Counted from the first letter of the stretch, positions 13,061 through 21,204 are shown. The stretch: DNA of 37,277 bases from Chloroflexota bacterium (GCA_016865935.1 VGOB01000021.1:1-37277), one strand, 5' to 3'. Numbers and translations are program-made. Notes: generated by a model from the letters alone, not told the origin.

Positions 13061-15538
13061 TTATTTTTTCTTCGCCTTCCAAACGAACCAACTGATCAGC
13101 ACCGCCACCGTCACCGCAAATAACCCCGCGCCAATCTTGAACGACCCAGGATCGTACAACAAGCGCACGCGTTGCGCGCCCGCCGAAATTTCCACCGCGC
13201 GGAACAAATAATTCGCGCGCAGCACTTTAGTTTCCTTCTCCCCTCTCCTGAGAGGCGAGGGGCTGGGGGAGAGGTCGCTCACCCACGCGCGCCAACCCGG
13301 ATAAAACACCTCGCTCAAAACCAACACGCCCGCGCTTGGCGCGTCCACATCCAACAGAATCTCGTTTGGACCATAGCCCACAATCCTGACCGCCGACCCT
13401 TCGACTCCGCTCAGGGCAGGCGGCTGACCGCTGATCGCTGACGGCTGATAGCTGACCGCTATTTCCAACACAACACTCTGCGCCAGATCAAAATCATCCG
13501 CGCGCACCGCGTCTAATGCGCTGGCGCGATCCGGCACGACGCGGACAGCGTGAACGACGAACGCGCGCGGGAGAACGCGCGTGTTTTCGTGGATGTTGAA
13601 CGCGGCGTCTTCGAACGCGAGTTTGAATTTGGCGCGATCGACCGGCGCGCTCTTGCGCGCGATCAAATATTTCGCGTTGAGCAAATCGTACGCGCGCGCC
13701 GAACGACTGCCCATTTTTTCCCAGTACCGATCAAACTCCGCCAGCATCAGCGGGTTGTCGCCATTCACATCGAAAATGCCGTACAAAATCGAAGTGTCGG
13801 GAGTCCACACATTGTCCACGCCGGTCCCGCGCGGATCGACGCGGAAGAAACTGCCGTCACTCTTGAAGAACGCGACCGCGTTCGGATGATCGAACACGCG
13901 CGTCGGATCGTCCGTGCTGGCGTCCACGTACGCGCCCAGCGAAAAAAGATCGAAGAAGATCAGCGCAAGCGTGAGCGTTGCCCACGCGCGTGGACGAAAG
14001 AATCGCGTCGCGCGCGCGATGAGCAGCGCGACCGACAGCGCGAACAGCAAAATGAAAAACGCGAGCGCGTTCGTCGCGTTCGCGATGCGCGCGAACAAGA
14101 TCGCGTCCTGTCCCTGCCCCAAAATCAAATTCGAGTACGCGAGCGCGCCGGACGGGAGCGCGATCAGCAAGAACACCCAAGGCGCGGCGCGCACGATGCG
14201 CTTGAACGCGACCTCGCTCGCGCGCGGCAGCGCGCGCAACAGCGCGTCGAATCCAAACGCGGCGAGTGTTGCCAGCGCGAAATCCATCAGCACGATGAAT
14301 CGCGCAGGCGCGCGCAGTTGCCCAAAACCGGGGACGATCTGGTACAGCCAGCCGTGCAAAATCGCGTACCCGCCGAGCGCGAGCGCGAGCCCGATCAGCG
14401 CGAGCGCGCCGAAAAAACGCGTCGGCGCGTCGCGGCGCAGAACCAGCGCGAGGAACGCGAGCAGCAGCGGCAGGACGCCAAGGTAGCCGACTTCGACACG
14501 ATCCCAAGGTCCCCACGCGTTTTGCGGTCCGCGTCCGAAAAAGCCGGGGACGAACAGCCCGATCAATTGCGCGGGCGGAAGCGAATATTGCGCGGCTTGT
14601 TCGTACTCGTACGTCGCGCGTACCGTGTTCTGCGTGAATTCGATGCTCGGCAACAGCGCAGGCGCGGCAAGTCCGAACGCGATGAGCGCGACGACGAGCA
14701 GAAAGGATGAAGGATGAAGGATGAAGGATGAAAGCTTATCTTCGTCGTCTGTCGTTCGTCGTCGGTCAATGCTCTGCCAGATTGCCAGCAACACCAACGT
14801 CAGCACAATGAATAAAAATGACTGAATGTGTCCGGCAAAAAACGCGAGGGCAAGCAAAACCCCGGCAATCGCCGCGAAACTCGCGCGCCGATCCGTGATG
14901 GCGCGGCGATAGAACAGCACCACGAGCGACATCCACGACACGACCGCGATCAAGTTCAAGTTGCCGAAATGCGTGATGAACAAATCGGAGAATTCAAACG
15001 CGAGGGCTCCGGCGAGCGCGGCGGGACGCGCGAGTTTCAAGTTCAAGGTTCGTGGTTCAAGGGTTGAACTTTGAACTTTGAACTTTGAACCCTCAACTTG
15101 CCACTGTCCCCATCTCAAAAACGCATACATCCCCGCGCCGGCGATGAAGAAATGCAGGACGGAAAGATATTCCAAATCGCGGAACGTGAGCGGAACCGCA
15201 ATGAAAAACGTGAGGAGATTGAGCGGATAGAAAATGCCGGACTGGGGATCGCCGACGAACGGCGCGCCGGCAAAGAGATACGGATTCCACAGCGGCGCGA
15301 TGCCGCGCCGCCACCATTCGGCGGCGAACGCGTAGGTGGGGTACAGAAACTGCGCGAGATCGCCGCCGCCCGCCGGCATCCACACGTGCCCGGCGAGTAG
15401 CCGCCAGAAAAATCCCGCCGTCGCCGCGCCGATGCCGCCGATTGCCAAGACATCGCGCCACGCGTCGCTCGCGCGGCGACGCGCCAGCGCGATGACAAAC
15501 GCGGCAAGCCAAACCAGCGCGGCGAACAGCAGGATCAT
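13061..15538 (-). CDS. YfhO-like polytopic membrane protein
   Basis: An 825-residue protein with about a dozen membrane helices and a C-terminal extracytoplasmic region, resembling the YfhO family. The N-terminal loop GGDLAQFLYPTYAFAAEWWRRG, PLWNPYLFAGAPFVGDPQSGIFYPLN (read in two parts, about 55-110) is characteristic; the Asp of GGDLAQ sits where GT-C enzymes keep their catalytic acid. YfhO members help glycosylate lipoteichoic acid or other polymers. It overlaps the upstream gene by 4 bases (ATGA). Four repeat elements are embedded in frame: heptamer arrays at 15033-15102, 14703-14765 and 13386-13455 and a palindrome at 13239-13273, encoding odd peptides such as SSFILHPSSF. They fall in predicted loops and make the protein longer. 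Confidence 0.85.
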   Translation of the reverse strand: MILLFAALVWLAAFVIALARRRASDAWRDVLAIGGIGAATAGFFWRLLAGHVWMPAGGGDLAQFLYPTYAFAAEWWRRGIAPLWNPYLFAGAPFVGDPQSGIFYPLNLLTFFIAVPLTFRDLEYLSVLHFFIAGAGMYAFLRWGQWQVEGSKFKVQSSTLEPRTLNLKLARPAALAGALAFEFSDLFITHFGNLNLIAVVSWMSLVVLFYRRAITDRRASFAAIAGVLLALAFFAGHIQSFLFIVLTLVLLAIWQSIDRRRTTDDEDKLSSFILHPSSFLLVVALIAFGLAAPALLPSIEFTQNTVRATYEYEQAAQYSLPPAQLIGLFVPGFFGRGPQNAWGPWDRVEVGYLGVLPLLLAFLALVLRRDAPTRFFGALALIGLALALGGYAILHGWLYQIVPGFGQLRAPARFIVLMDFALATLAAFGFDALLRALPRASEVAFKRIVRAAPWVFLLIALPSGALAYSNLILGQGQDAILFARIANATNALAFFILLFALSVALLIARATRFFRPRAWATLTLALIFFDLFSLGAYVDASTDDPTRVFDHPNAVAFFKSDGSFFRVDPRGTGVDNVWTPDTSILYGIFDVNGDNPLMLAEFDRYWEKMGSRSARAYDLLNAKYLIARKSAPVDRAKFKLAFEDAAFNIHENTRVLPRAFVVHAVRVVPDRASALDAVRADDFDLAQSVVLEIAVSYQPSAISGQPPALSGVEGSAVRIVGYGPNEILLDVDAPSAGVLVLSEVFYPGWRAWVSDLSPSPSPLRRGEKETKVLRANYLFRAVEISAGAQRVRLLYDPGSFKIGAGLFAVTVAVLISWFVWKAKKK
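13239..13273 (-). repeat. CCCCTC/GAGGGG palindrome inside the YfhO-like gene
   Basis: ctcccctctcctgagagg followed by cgaggggctgggggagag forms an imperfect hairpin in coding sequence. It encodes LSPSPSPLRRGE, an inserted Ser/Pro peptide in the extracytoplasmic C-terminal region. A similar C-rich/G-rich palindrome lies at 17767-17805 in the GT39 gene. Confidence 0.6.
13386..13455 (-). repeat. Ten-unit heptamer array inside the YfhO-like gene
   Basis: Ten consecutive 7-base units in register: ctgaccg, ccgaccc, ttcgact, ccgctca, gggcagg, cggctga, ccgctga, tcgctga, cggctga, tagctga. The centre contains cttcgactccgctcaggg, also seen in the centre of a hypF array. It encodes YQPSAISGQPPALSGVEG in frame. 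Confidence 0.8.
14703..14765 (-). repeat. Nine-unit heptamer array inside the YfhO-like gene
   Basis: Four aaggatg units run into aaagctt, atcttcg, tcgtctg, tcgttcg, tcgtcgg in one unbroken 7-base register: 63 bases, or 21 codons. On the coding strand it gives TTDDEDKLSSFILHPSSF. The same SSFILHPSSF peptide occurs in HypF. Confidence 0.85.
15033..15102 (-). repeat. Ten-unit palindromic heptamer array inside the YfhO-like gene
   Basis: Units agtttca, agttcaa, ggttcgt, ggttcaa, gggttga, then three actttga, accctca, acttgcc, all in register. Left and right arms are reverse complements (gttcaa / ttgaac). Encodes VEGSKFKVQSSTLEPRTL in frame, close to a HypF insertion peptide. Confidence 0.85.
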
Positions 15539-16173
15539 TTTTCCAAGATGAACGTGCGCGTCTGCGTCCCAACTTTCCAGAGCAAACGCAAACCGGAATC
15601 GTCGGTCGCGATTTGGTAGATCAATTCGGCTTCCTGGGTCTTGTCGGGCGCAACGCTGACCTCGTTCAACAGACCTGGGATCGTCACTGCCTTGGGGTTT
15701 GCGTCGTACGTCAACCCGCCATCGCCTTTGACCTTGAATTCCGCCGCCGTCGCTTTGAGCGCCGCGCCGGTCTTTTTCGTATTCACGATTTGCACCGTGA
15801 TCAAAATGTATTGTTGATCGGCAGGCAGTTTGACGCCGCCCTCCACTTTGAGCGGTCGTTGCATATTGATCACCGTCAATTCCAAGCCGTTATCCATCAA
15901 CCCAGGTTTCTTGAGCGGCACCGGCGCGTTCTTGTCCAGAGTCGGTGTCGCGGCGGGTTGACCGAACGGCAAACTCACCGACTTGGTCATTTTTTCCAGC
16001 CCGCCGGAAAATTGCAAGCCCGTGATCAAACCGGCGCAACTGCAACAGACGATCAGCACAAGCGCCGCGCAGCCGATCAGCAGCAGCGGCGGCACGCCGC
16101 GCCGCTCGCTGGCAAAATCGCCGCCGGCGAAGATGTTACGGTACTGTGATTCTTTCGAAAACGACACGGTCAC
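15535..16173 (-). CDS. Single-pass membrane protein with DUF4352-like extracytoplasmic domain
   Basis: A 212-residue protein with a short cytoplasmic N-terminus, one membrane helix (about 28-52, with unusual CCSC) and an extracytoplasmic beta-rich domain (about 85-210). The run GLELTVINMQRPLKVEGG, QQYILITVQIVNT and a later acidic beta region look like DUF4352-type immunoglobulin-like domains. It starts at GTG 16173, or at GTG 16167 which is better spaced from GGAGAG; the start lies inside the end of the GT39 gene. Its stop overlaps the YfhO start by 4 bases. Operon position between a GT39 enzyme and YfhO suggests an accessory role in envelope glycan synthesis, but there is no direct evidence. 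Confidence 0.75.
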   Translation of the reverse strand: MTVSFSKESQYRNIFAGGDFASERRGVPPLLLIGCAALVLIVCCSCAGLITGLQFSGGLEKMTKSVSLPFGQPAATPTLDKNAPVPLKKPGLMDNGLELTVINMQRPLKVEGGVKLPADQQYILITVQIVNTKKTGAALKATAAEFKVKGDGGLTYDANPKAVTIPGLLNEVSVAPDKTQEAELIYQIATDDSGLRLLWKVGTQTRTFILEK

Positions 16174-18124
16174 TCTCCATCGGCGCGCCGTTGGCGTCCC
16201 TCACGCGAACGCGCGCGCCCGTTTCTAAATGATACATTCCAATTTCGATTTGATATTCCCCGCGCGGCAACGCCGCCACATTCAGCCGATGCTCGTCCGC
16301 GATCACTTGTCCGATTTGCCAACGCGCAGTGGGAGACGATCCGCGTCCGGGTTGCGTATCGTCTTGCGCCACCAAACCCTGCGCGCCGACCAAATGCGCG
16401 AACACGGTGTAATTCTCGCGCGTCTCGGCGAGGCAACTCCAGTACACGATCAAAGTGATGGCGTCGCCTGCGCGCGCAAGATCGTACCCCATCAGTTCGA
16501 TTCCGGCGCCCAGACGCGCGTTGACGATTTTTTGCGGCGCGATCTTCGCCGCGCCTTCGACGCGCACAATCGTCGCGTACGCGCTGCCGGTGTAATCGCC
16601 CAGCGTTTCGATCACGCGCGCGTCTGGAAAAATCGCGCGCAAGCGCGCGAGCGAACGCGGATCATCGCGCGTGACGATGCCGTATGTCGCGCTGGCGCCC
16701 GGCGGCGCGAGGACGAGCGCGTGTCGTCCATCGAAACTATGCGCGACGCGGCGCGCCAACCCGAACTGGATCGTGTAATGCTGCGCGTCGACCGGCGAAA
16801 GATAAATCGTTTCGGAGGCGGGACGGTCGCGCAACTTTTGCGCGAGCGTGAGATACCCCGCGTCGAACGAATCGAACGAACCGGTGCGCGCGCCCCAGAT
16901 CGCAAAATAATCGCGCGCGGTTGAAAAGGCGCTGAACGCGAGACCAGTCAACAGTAGACAGTAGACAGTAGACAGACGCCATCGGTCATCGGTCAGCGAT
17001 CGTTTGTCACCTGTCGTCGCGCTTCCGTCGTCGGTCGTCGGTCGTCGGTCTATTTTTCGCAGAATCGTTGCGAAACCAAACGCGGTGATCAGCGCGATCG
17101 CCGGTGTCGCGGCGATGTTGCGCCCAAAGTGCGGCGCGAAATCGGTCAGCACACTGGGCAGACTCATCACGCCGAGCCAGAGCAACAGCAAACGCGACGC
17201 GCGCTGGCGAATTCGCGCGAGGCACGCGATTATGCCGACGACGAATCCAATTGCCAGAAACGGATCGAGCGCGGGACGCCCGGGCAGATTACTGCGCGGA
17301 TTTTCGTCGCCGCGCAGAAAGAACATTTCGGCGACCTTGATCGCGTTGTCGGCAATCGTCGCCACGCTGGGCGACGCGACGGTGCTGGGGCGTTCCCAGA
17401 ATTGTTCCGGGTGCGTTCCCAAGTATATCCCAAGCGGCGCAAAAACCAAAATGGCGACGCCGACCAAAATGACCAGCCCGCGTCCGTTCTGCGCCCAAAA
17501 TTTTCGATCCAGCAGAACTTCCAGTCCGATGAACGCGGTGAACAGAATCGGGACGAAAAGCGCGGCTTTGTACGTGTACAGCGTCGCGGCGAAGAAGATG
17601 CCGGAGAGAATTGCGCTGACCGCTGACCGCTGACCGCTGATCGCGCGCCACAAGAACGCGAACGCCAGCGTCAACATCAACGGCGTGAAAATCGGTTCCA
17701 TACCGAGGCGACTAAAGTTAACGTGCCAGTACAAGATCGCGAGCGTGAACGCGGCGAGGAGACTAACCCCCACCCCTGCCCTCCCCCGCTCTGCAGGGGA
17801 GGGAGGAAACAGCGCGCGCGCGAGCGCGTACAACGCGGCAACCGTCGCGATGCCAGCCAGAGCGGAGACCAGGCGAATCGTAAAAGTCGTTTCGCCCAAA
17901 ACGCCGAACGCGAGTGCGGTGACGTAAATTGCCATCGGCTCTTCGGTCAGGTCTTCCGTGAAAAAGATCGGACGCTCGATGCCGGTGAGAACGCGATGCG
18001 CCATCGTCGCGTTGAACGCTTCGTCATAGTGCAAGCCCGGCGGAAGTTGATCGAGCCGGTAGACGCGCAGACCCGCGGCGAGCAAAAGAATCGCGGCGAT
18101 GATCGCGATTTCTGATCGTTTCAT
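16136..18124 (-). CDS. GT39-type (PMT-like) GT-C glycosyltransferase
   Basis: A 662-residue membrane glycosyltransferase of the ArnT/PMT type, using a polyprenyl-phosphate sugar donor. The catalytic acidic pair is in LHYDEAFN (Asp34, Glu35) in the first outer loop, after helix 1 (about 7-20). Roughly ten helices reach residue 410; the C-terminal 150 residues form an extracytoplasmic beta domain with YTVFAHLVG, QPGRGSSPTARWQIGQVIADEH and GEYQIEIGMYHLET. The same domain closes the upstream GT39 protein, so the two are paralogues. The start overlaps the upstream stop as ATGA. A 105-base heptamer array (16945-17049) and smaller repeats (17614-17641, 17767-17805) are embedded in frame. Substrate unknown. 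Confidence 0.9.
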   Translation of the reverse strand: MKRSEIAIIAAILLLAAGLRVYRLDQLPPGLHYDEAFNATMAHRVLTGIERPIFFTEDLTEEPMAIYVTALAFGVLGETTFTIRLVSALAGIATVAALYALARALFPPSPAERGRAGVGVSLLAAFTLAILYWHVNFSRLGMEPIFTPLMLTLAFAFLWRAISGQRSAVSAILSGIFFAATLYTYKAALFVPILFTAFIGLEVLLDRKFWAQNGRGLVILVGVAILVFAPLGIYLGTHPEQFWERPSTVASPSVATIADNAIKVAEMFFLRGDENPRSNLPGRPALDPFLAIGFVVGIIACLARIRQRASRLLLLWLGVMSLPSVLTDFAPHFGRNIAATPAIALITAFGFATILRKIDRRPTTDDGSATTGDKRSLTDDRWRLSTVYCLLLTGLAFSAFSTARDYFAIWGARTGSFDSFDAGYLTLAQKLRDRPASETIYLSPVDAQHYTIQFGLARRVAHSFDGRHALVLAPPGASATYGIVTRDDPRSLARLRAIFPDARVIETLGDYTGSAYATIVRVEGAAKIAPQKIVNARLGAGIELMGYDLARAGDAITLIVYWSCLAETRENYTVFAHLVGAQGLVAQDDTQPGRGSSPTARWQIGQVIADEHRLNVAALPRGEYQIEIGMYHLETGARVRVRDANGAPMESDRVVFERITVP
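16945..17049 (-). repeat. Fifteen-unit heptamer array inside the GT39 gene
   Basis: Fifteen consecutive 7-base units in one register: cagtcaa, cagtaga three times, cagacgc, catcggt twice, cagcgat, cgtttgt, cacctgt, cgtcgcg, cttccgt, cgtcggt three times. Total 105 bases, exactly 35 codons. It encodes a basic/acidic loop (RRPTTDDGSATTGDKRS and on) between two membrane helices. Unit sequence changes along the array while phase does not. Confidence 0.88.
17614..17641 (-). repeat. Four-unit heptamer array inside the GT39 gene
   Basis: cgctgac three times, then cgctgat, in register. It encodes ISGQRSAVSA in a loop of the GT39 protein, similar to the SAISGQ peptide encoded at 13386-13455 in the YfhO gene. 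Confidence 0.75.
17767..17805 (-). repeat. C-rich/G-rich palindrome inside the GT39 gene
   Basis: cccccacccctgccctccccc followed by gctctgcaggggagggagg forms an imperfect hairpin in coding sequence. It encodes PPSPAERGRAGVG, a loop insertion. Same type as 13239-13273 in the YfhO gene. Confidence 0.6.
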
Positions 18125-20064
18125 CGCGCCACCACGCGCACCGATCCCAGGATCACGCGATTTTCCTCGACGCGCTTGCCCTCGGCGTCAACCACCGACA
18201 ACCGCGCGAGTGTCGCCGGATCGTACATTCCGACCTGGATCGAATACTCGCCGGGGGGAACGTTGGCGGGAATCAGCAAGCCGTAGCGATCCTCGATCAA
18301 TTCGCCGACGCGCCAACCGGCGGTGGGGCGCGAGCCGCCGACGGGCTGGCTGTCCATCTGCGCCCAGAGCGGCGACAGCGTGACCGGATGGGGTTTGCCG
18401 ACGAGGTGCGCGAACACGGTGTAATTTTTTTCGAGCGGCGCGGTCGTTTGCCAGCGCAAGGTGAGCAACAGGGTTTGCTCCGGCGCGATCTGAGCGCGAT
18501 CGAGCGAATAGCCGGTGAGCCAAATCGTTTCGCCGAGCGCGATGTGGAGATCGCGTTGGATCGCCGGTGGCGCGCCGGGCATCACGTACAACGTCAGCGC
18601 GGCGTCCACGAAACCGCGCGCGAACGTCTTGAACGCGTTCGCGCCGAGCCAGCGTTCCAAGTAGCCGGTCGGATCGTACTCGGCGGGATTGCCGAACATC
18701 ACCAACCACACGCGCGAATGTTGGCGCGCGATCGCGATCAACTGCGCGCGCATCATCGGGTCTTCGAGCGACACGCCGCCATCGGGCAGGAAATAGGTCG
18801 GCAGCGCGCGCGGCGCGTAGTAATAGTACAGCGGTTTCTGAAGCGGGTTGTTTAGCACCAGCGCGTCGCCGGGTTGCGCGTGCGCGGCGATGTGCGCCAT
18901 CATTTTGCCGTACTTGCCTTTGGCGTACGCGTCGTTGTAAAAATGTTCTGCGAGCGCGAACGCGTTGAACAAAAGCAAAACGCCGATGATGCCCAGCGCG
19001 AATCGCCGGTTGCGCCGCAACAGATCGTCCAGCCCGTACGCGATCAGGACGATGAAACCCGGCAGCGCGACGAGGACGTAGCGTTCGAAGAAGAACGGCA
19101 TTATCGGGTTGACGAGGAACGCGATGATGACAGGGATGCCCATGTAGAGAACTGCGAACAAAGGCGGGGGGCGGGGGGCGCGCAGGATTGCGATTGCGCC
19201 GAGTGCGGCGACGATCAGAAAGACGCCGGTCGCAATTTGCGCGAGCGGCGCGTCCACCGTCAAGCCAACCGCAAACGCGAGAAACGTTTTGCCGAAAATC
19301 ATTTCGACGCCGTGCCATCCCCACTCGTCAAAGCGCGCGCTGGCTTTGCCGCGCAAGAACGCGGTCTGCACGACGATCCAAGGGATGTACGCGAACGCGA
19401 GCGCGCTTTGGAGCGTGAACCAGCGGAGCAACGCGGCGCGATCGCGCAAACGCGTCAGCGCGAAAAGATTTTGCGCGGCGACGATGAAGAACGCGGAATA
19501 GTGCGTGTAGAGCGCGAGCGCGGTCGTCACGAAATAATGCAGGGGAGCAGAGGAGCAAGGGAGCAAGGGGGAAATAGTTCTTCCCTGCGCCCGCGCGCCC
19601 CTGCGCCCCTGCTCGTAGATAGTGAATCGCAAAGAAAAGTACGACGACGCGAGCGACAATACCGCGACCAGTTCGTACATCCGCGTCTCTTGGCTGTAGT
19701 AAATCAGCAACGGCGAGATCGCGGTGAAAAGCGCGGCGAACCAAACGACGCGCGTGGGCGCGCGCAGTCGGCGCGCGAAAACCAGGATCAGCGGAATCGC
19801 CAAGGTGCCGATCAGCGCGGAAAGCGCGCGCGTCGCGAACGCGCTTGCGCCGACAAGTTGGAGCCAAACGAAAAGCAGTAAGGGATAGAGCGGCGGATGC
19901 GTATCGGATGCGCCGGCGATGACGACGTTCAACGGTTGCTGGCTGAGAAAAATGCTGAACGCCTCGTCGCCCCAAATATCTTGCGCGTCTAAACGATACA
20001 GCCGGAGCGCGAGCGCGAGCAAAATCAGCAAGCCGAGCGCGTGATTTGCCAAACGATTTTTCAT
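18121..20064 (-). CDS. GT39-type (PMT-like) GT-C glycosyltransferase
   Basis: A 647-residue paralogue of the downstream GT39 protein. After helix 1 comes DAQDIWGDEAFS with the catalytic acidic pair Asp33-Glu34, then DTHPPLYPLLLF, the classic second loop of ArnT/PMT-like enzymes, and YYSQETRMYEL. About ten membrane helices are followed by the shared C-terminal beta domain (YTVFAHLVG, QPVGGSRPTAGWRVGELIED, GEYSIQVGMYDPATL). It is the first gene of a four-gene minus-strand operon that ends with the YfhO-like gene. The -10 box lies seven bases before the ATG, so the message is probably leaderless. An octamer repeat (19539-19620) encodes YEQGRRGARAQGRT in a loop. Confidence 0.92.
   Translation of the reverse strand: MKNRLANHALGLLILLALALRLYRLDAQDIWGDEAFSIFLSQQPLNVVIAGASDTHPPLYPLLLFVWLQLVGASAFATRALSALIGTLAIPLILVFARRLRAPTRVVWFAALFTAISPLLIYYSQETRMYELVAVLSLASSYFSLRFTIYEQGRRGARAQGRTISPLLPCSSAPLHYFVTTALALYTHYSAFFIVAAQNLFALTRLRDRAALLRWFTLQSALAFAYIPWIVVQTAFLRGKASARFDEWGWHGVEMIFGKTFLAFAVGLTVDAPLAQIATGVFLIVAALGAIAILRAPRPPPLFAVLYMGIPVIIAFLVNPIMPFFFERYVLVALPGFIVLIAYGLDDLLRRNRRFALGIIGVLLLFNAFALAEHFYNDAYAKGKYGKMMAHIAAHAQPGDALVLNNPLQKPLYYYYAPRALPTYFLPDGGVSLEDPMMRAQLIAIARQHSRVWLVMFGNPAEYDPTGYLERWLGANAFKTFARGFVDAALTLYVMPGAPPAIQRDLHIALGETIWLTGYSLDRAQIAPEQTLLLTLRWQTTAPLEKNYTVFAHLVGKPHPVTLSPLWAQMDSQPVGGSRPTAGWRVGELIEDRYGLLIPANVPPGEYSIQVGMYDPATLARLSVVDAEGKRVEENRVILGSVRVVAR
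19539..19620 (-). repeat. Octamer-period palindromic repeat inside the GT39 gene
   Basis: ggagcaga, ggagcaag, ggagcaag on the left and cccctgcg, cccctgct on the right make an imperfect palindrome with an eight-base period rather than seven. It is inside coding sequence and encodes a Gly/Arg-rich then Pro/Ser-rich loop. Confidence 0.65.
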
Positions 20065-20071
20065 CGCTCGG

Positions 20072-20080
20072 ATTATAGCA
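20072..20080 (-). promoter_or_regulatory. Extended -10 promoter of the GT39 operon
   Basis: Minus strand TGCTATAAT ends seven bases before the ATG at 20064. Transcription would begin at or next to the A of the start codon, and no ribosome site is present: a leaderless message. Confidence 0.65.
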
Positions 20081-20106
20081 CAAGTTTTTTACATCCGCGA
20101 ATAATA

Positions 20107-20183
20107 CGAATTGCGAATTGCGAATTGCGAATTGCAAATTGCGAATTGCGAATTGCGAATTGCAAATTGCGAATTGCGAATGT
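20107..20183. repeat. Eleven-unit heptamer array between divergent genes
   Basis: cgaattg repeated with caaattg at units 5 and 9 and a final cgaatgt, in perfect register. The variant every fourth unit gives a 28-base higher-order period, suggesting block duplication. It lies between the leaderless promoters of the GT39 operon and nadK. Confidence 0.92.
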
Positions 20184-20197
20184 CTTTCGTCATTGTG

Positions 20198-20251
20198 TTC
20201 ATTTGTCATTTGTTCATTTGTTCATTTGTCATTTGTTCATTTGTTCATTGG
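20198..20251. repeat. Mixed 7/8-base tandem repeat upstream of nadK
   Basis: Units ttcatttg, tcatttg, ttcatttg, ttcatttg, tcatttg, ttcatttg, ttcattgg: the eight-base unit alternates with a seven-base one, repeated as 8-7-8 blocks. It sits 38 bases upstream of the nadK -10 region. Confidence 0.88.
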
Positions 20252-20288
20252 CTCATTCTCTTTCGTCCTTCGTCTTCGCGCGCTTGTG

Positions 20289-20297
20289 TGGTATAAT
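20289..20297 (+). promoter_or_regulatory. Extended -10 promoter of nadK
   Basis: TGGTATAAT ends seven bases before ATG 20305, placing the transcription start at the start codon. No ribosome site is present, so nadK is probably leaderless. The ATG at 20296 lies inside the -10 box and cannot be the start. Confidence 0.7.
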
Positions 20298-20304
20298 GTC
20301 ACCG

Positions 20305-21132
20305 ATGAAACAATTCCTTCTTTTGCACCATCCCAAGCTGCCGCACGCGTTCACGCTGGCGCAACAGTGGGCGCGCGAGTTGGAACGACGGGGCGCGCAG
20401 GGCGCGCTCATTTCCGCGTGGGATGAAAACGAAATCCGCCGCGCCGCGCCGGATGCCACACTGGCGATCACGCTCGGCGGCGACGGCACGATCTTGCGCG
20501 CGGCGCGCGCGTGCGCCTCCGCCAATCTGCCGATCCTTGGAATCAACTTGGGACGCGTCGGCTTTTTGTCCGAAATGATGCCGGAGCAATTCGACGCGCG
20601 CGCGGTGGCGGAAGGCAAATACTGGATCGAAGAGCGCGCGATGTTGCGCTCGATCTGGTCGCGCGATGGTGAATCGCGCGGTGAAGCGGAAGCGCTGAAC
20701 GATGTCGTCGTCGGACGCGGCAAACTGGCGCGCGTGATCCGGCTCGCCACGTATATTGACGGCGATTACTTGAAGACGTTCGTTTCGGATGGCGCAATCG
20801 TCGCGACGGCAACCGGCTCGACCGCGTACGTTTTTGCGACCGGCGGACCGATTCTCGCGCCGGAAGTGCGGACGCTCGTCCTCGTGCCGATTGCGCCGTA
20901 CCTGAGTCAGTTGAAATCGCTCGTTCTGCCGGAAGGATCGCGCGTGTTGTTTCGGTTGGAAACCGACCACGACGCGATCTTGACGGTGGATGGGCAGATT
21001 GACGTGGAACTGCAAAACGGCGACGAAGTGCTGGTGCAAGCGAGCAAACAGATCGCGCGCTTTGCGCGATTTCAAGCGCGCACCTATTTCTACGGCACGC
21101 TCGTGGATCGCTTGCGCGAGCGCGGCGCGTAA
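20305..21132 (+). CDS. nadK: NAD kinase
   Basis: A 275-residue cytoplasmic kinase that makes NADP from NAD and ATP or polyphosphate. The diagnostic GGDGT loop is LGGDGTIL at about residues 57-64, followed by LPILGINLGRVGFLSE, and the NE/D-type and TATGSTAYVFATGGP motif (about 168-182) forms the NAD and diphosphate site. Length fits prokaryotic NAD kinases. The start at 20305 follows directly from the extended -10 box. A longer open frame begins far upstream within the heptamer arrays and is not credible. The gene stands alone on the plus strand, divergent from the GT39 operon. Confidence 0.96.
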   Translation: MKQFLLLHHPKLPHAFTLAQQWARELERRGAQGALISAWDENEIRRAAPDATLAITLGGDGTILRAARACASANLPILGINLGRVGFLSEMMPEQFDARAVAEGKYWIEERAMLRSIWSRDGESRGEAEALNDVVVGRGKLARVIRLATYIDGDYLKTFVSDGAIVATATGSTAYVFATGGPILAPEVRTLVLVPIAPYLSQLKSLVLPEGSRVLFRLETDHDAILTVDGQIDVELQNGDEVLVQASKQIARFARFQARTYFYGTLVDRLRERGA

Positions 21133-21204
21133 GAAAAAGATAAGAGAATTGTTTGGGCTATTGACAATCGCCGCGAAAGTACAGACAATCACGCCACGAA
21201 ATGC

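Noticed and set aside
20107..20251. Possible CRISPR array
   Set aside because: The units are 7-8 bases long with no unique spacers; CRISPR repeats are about 24-40 bases with spacers of similar length.
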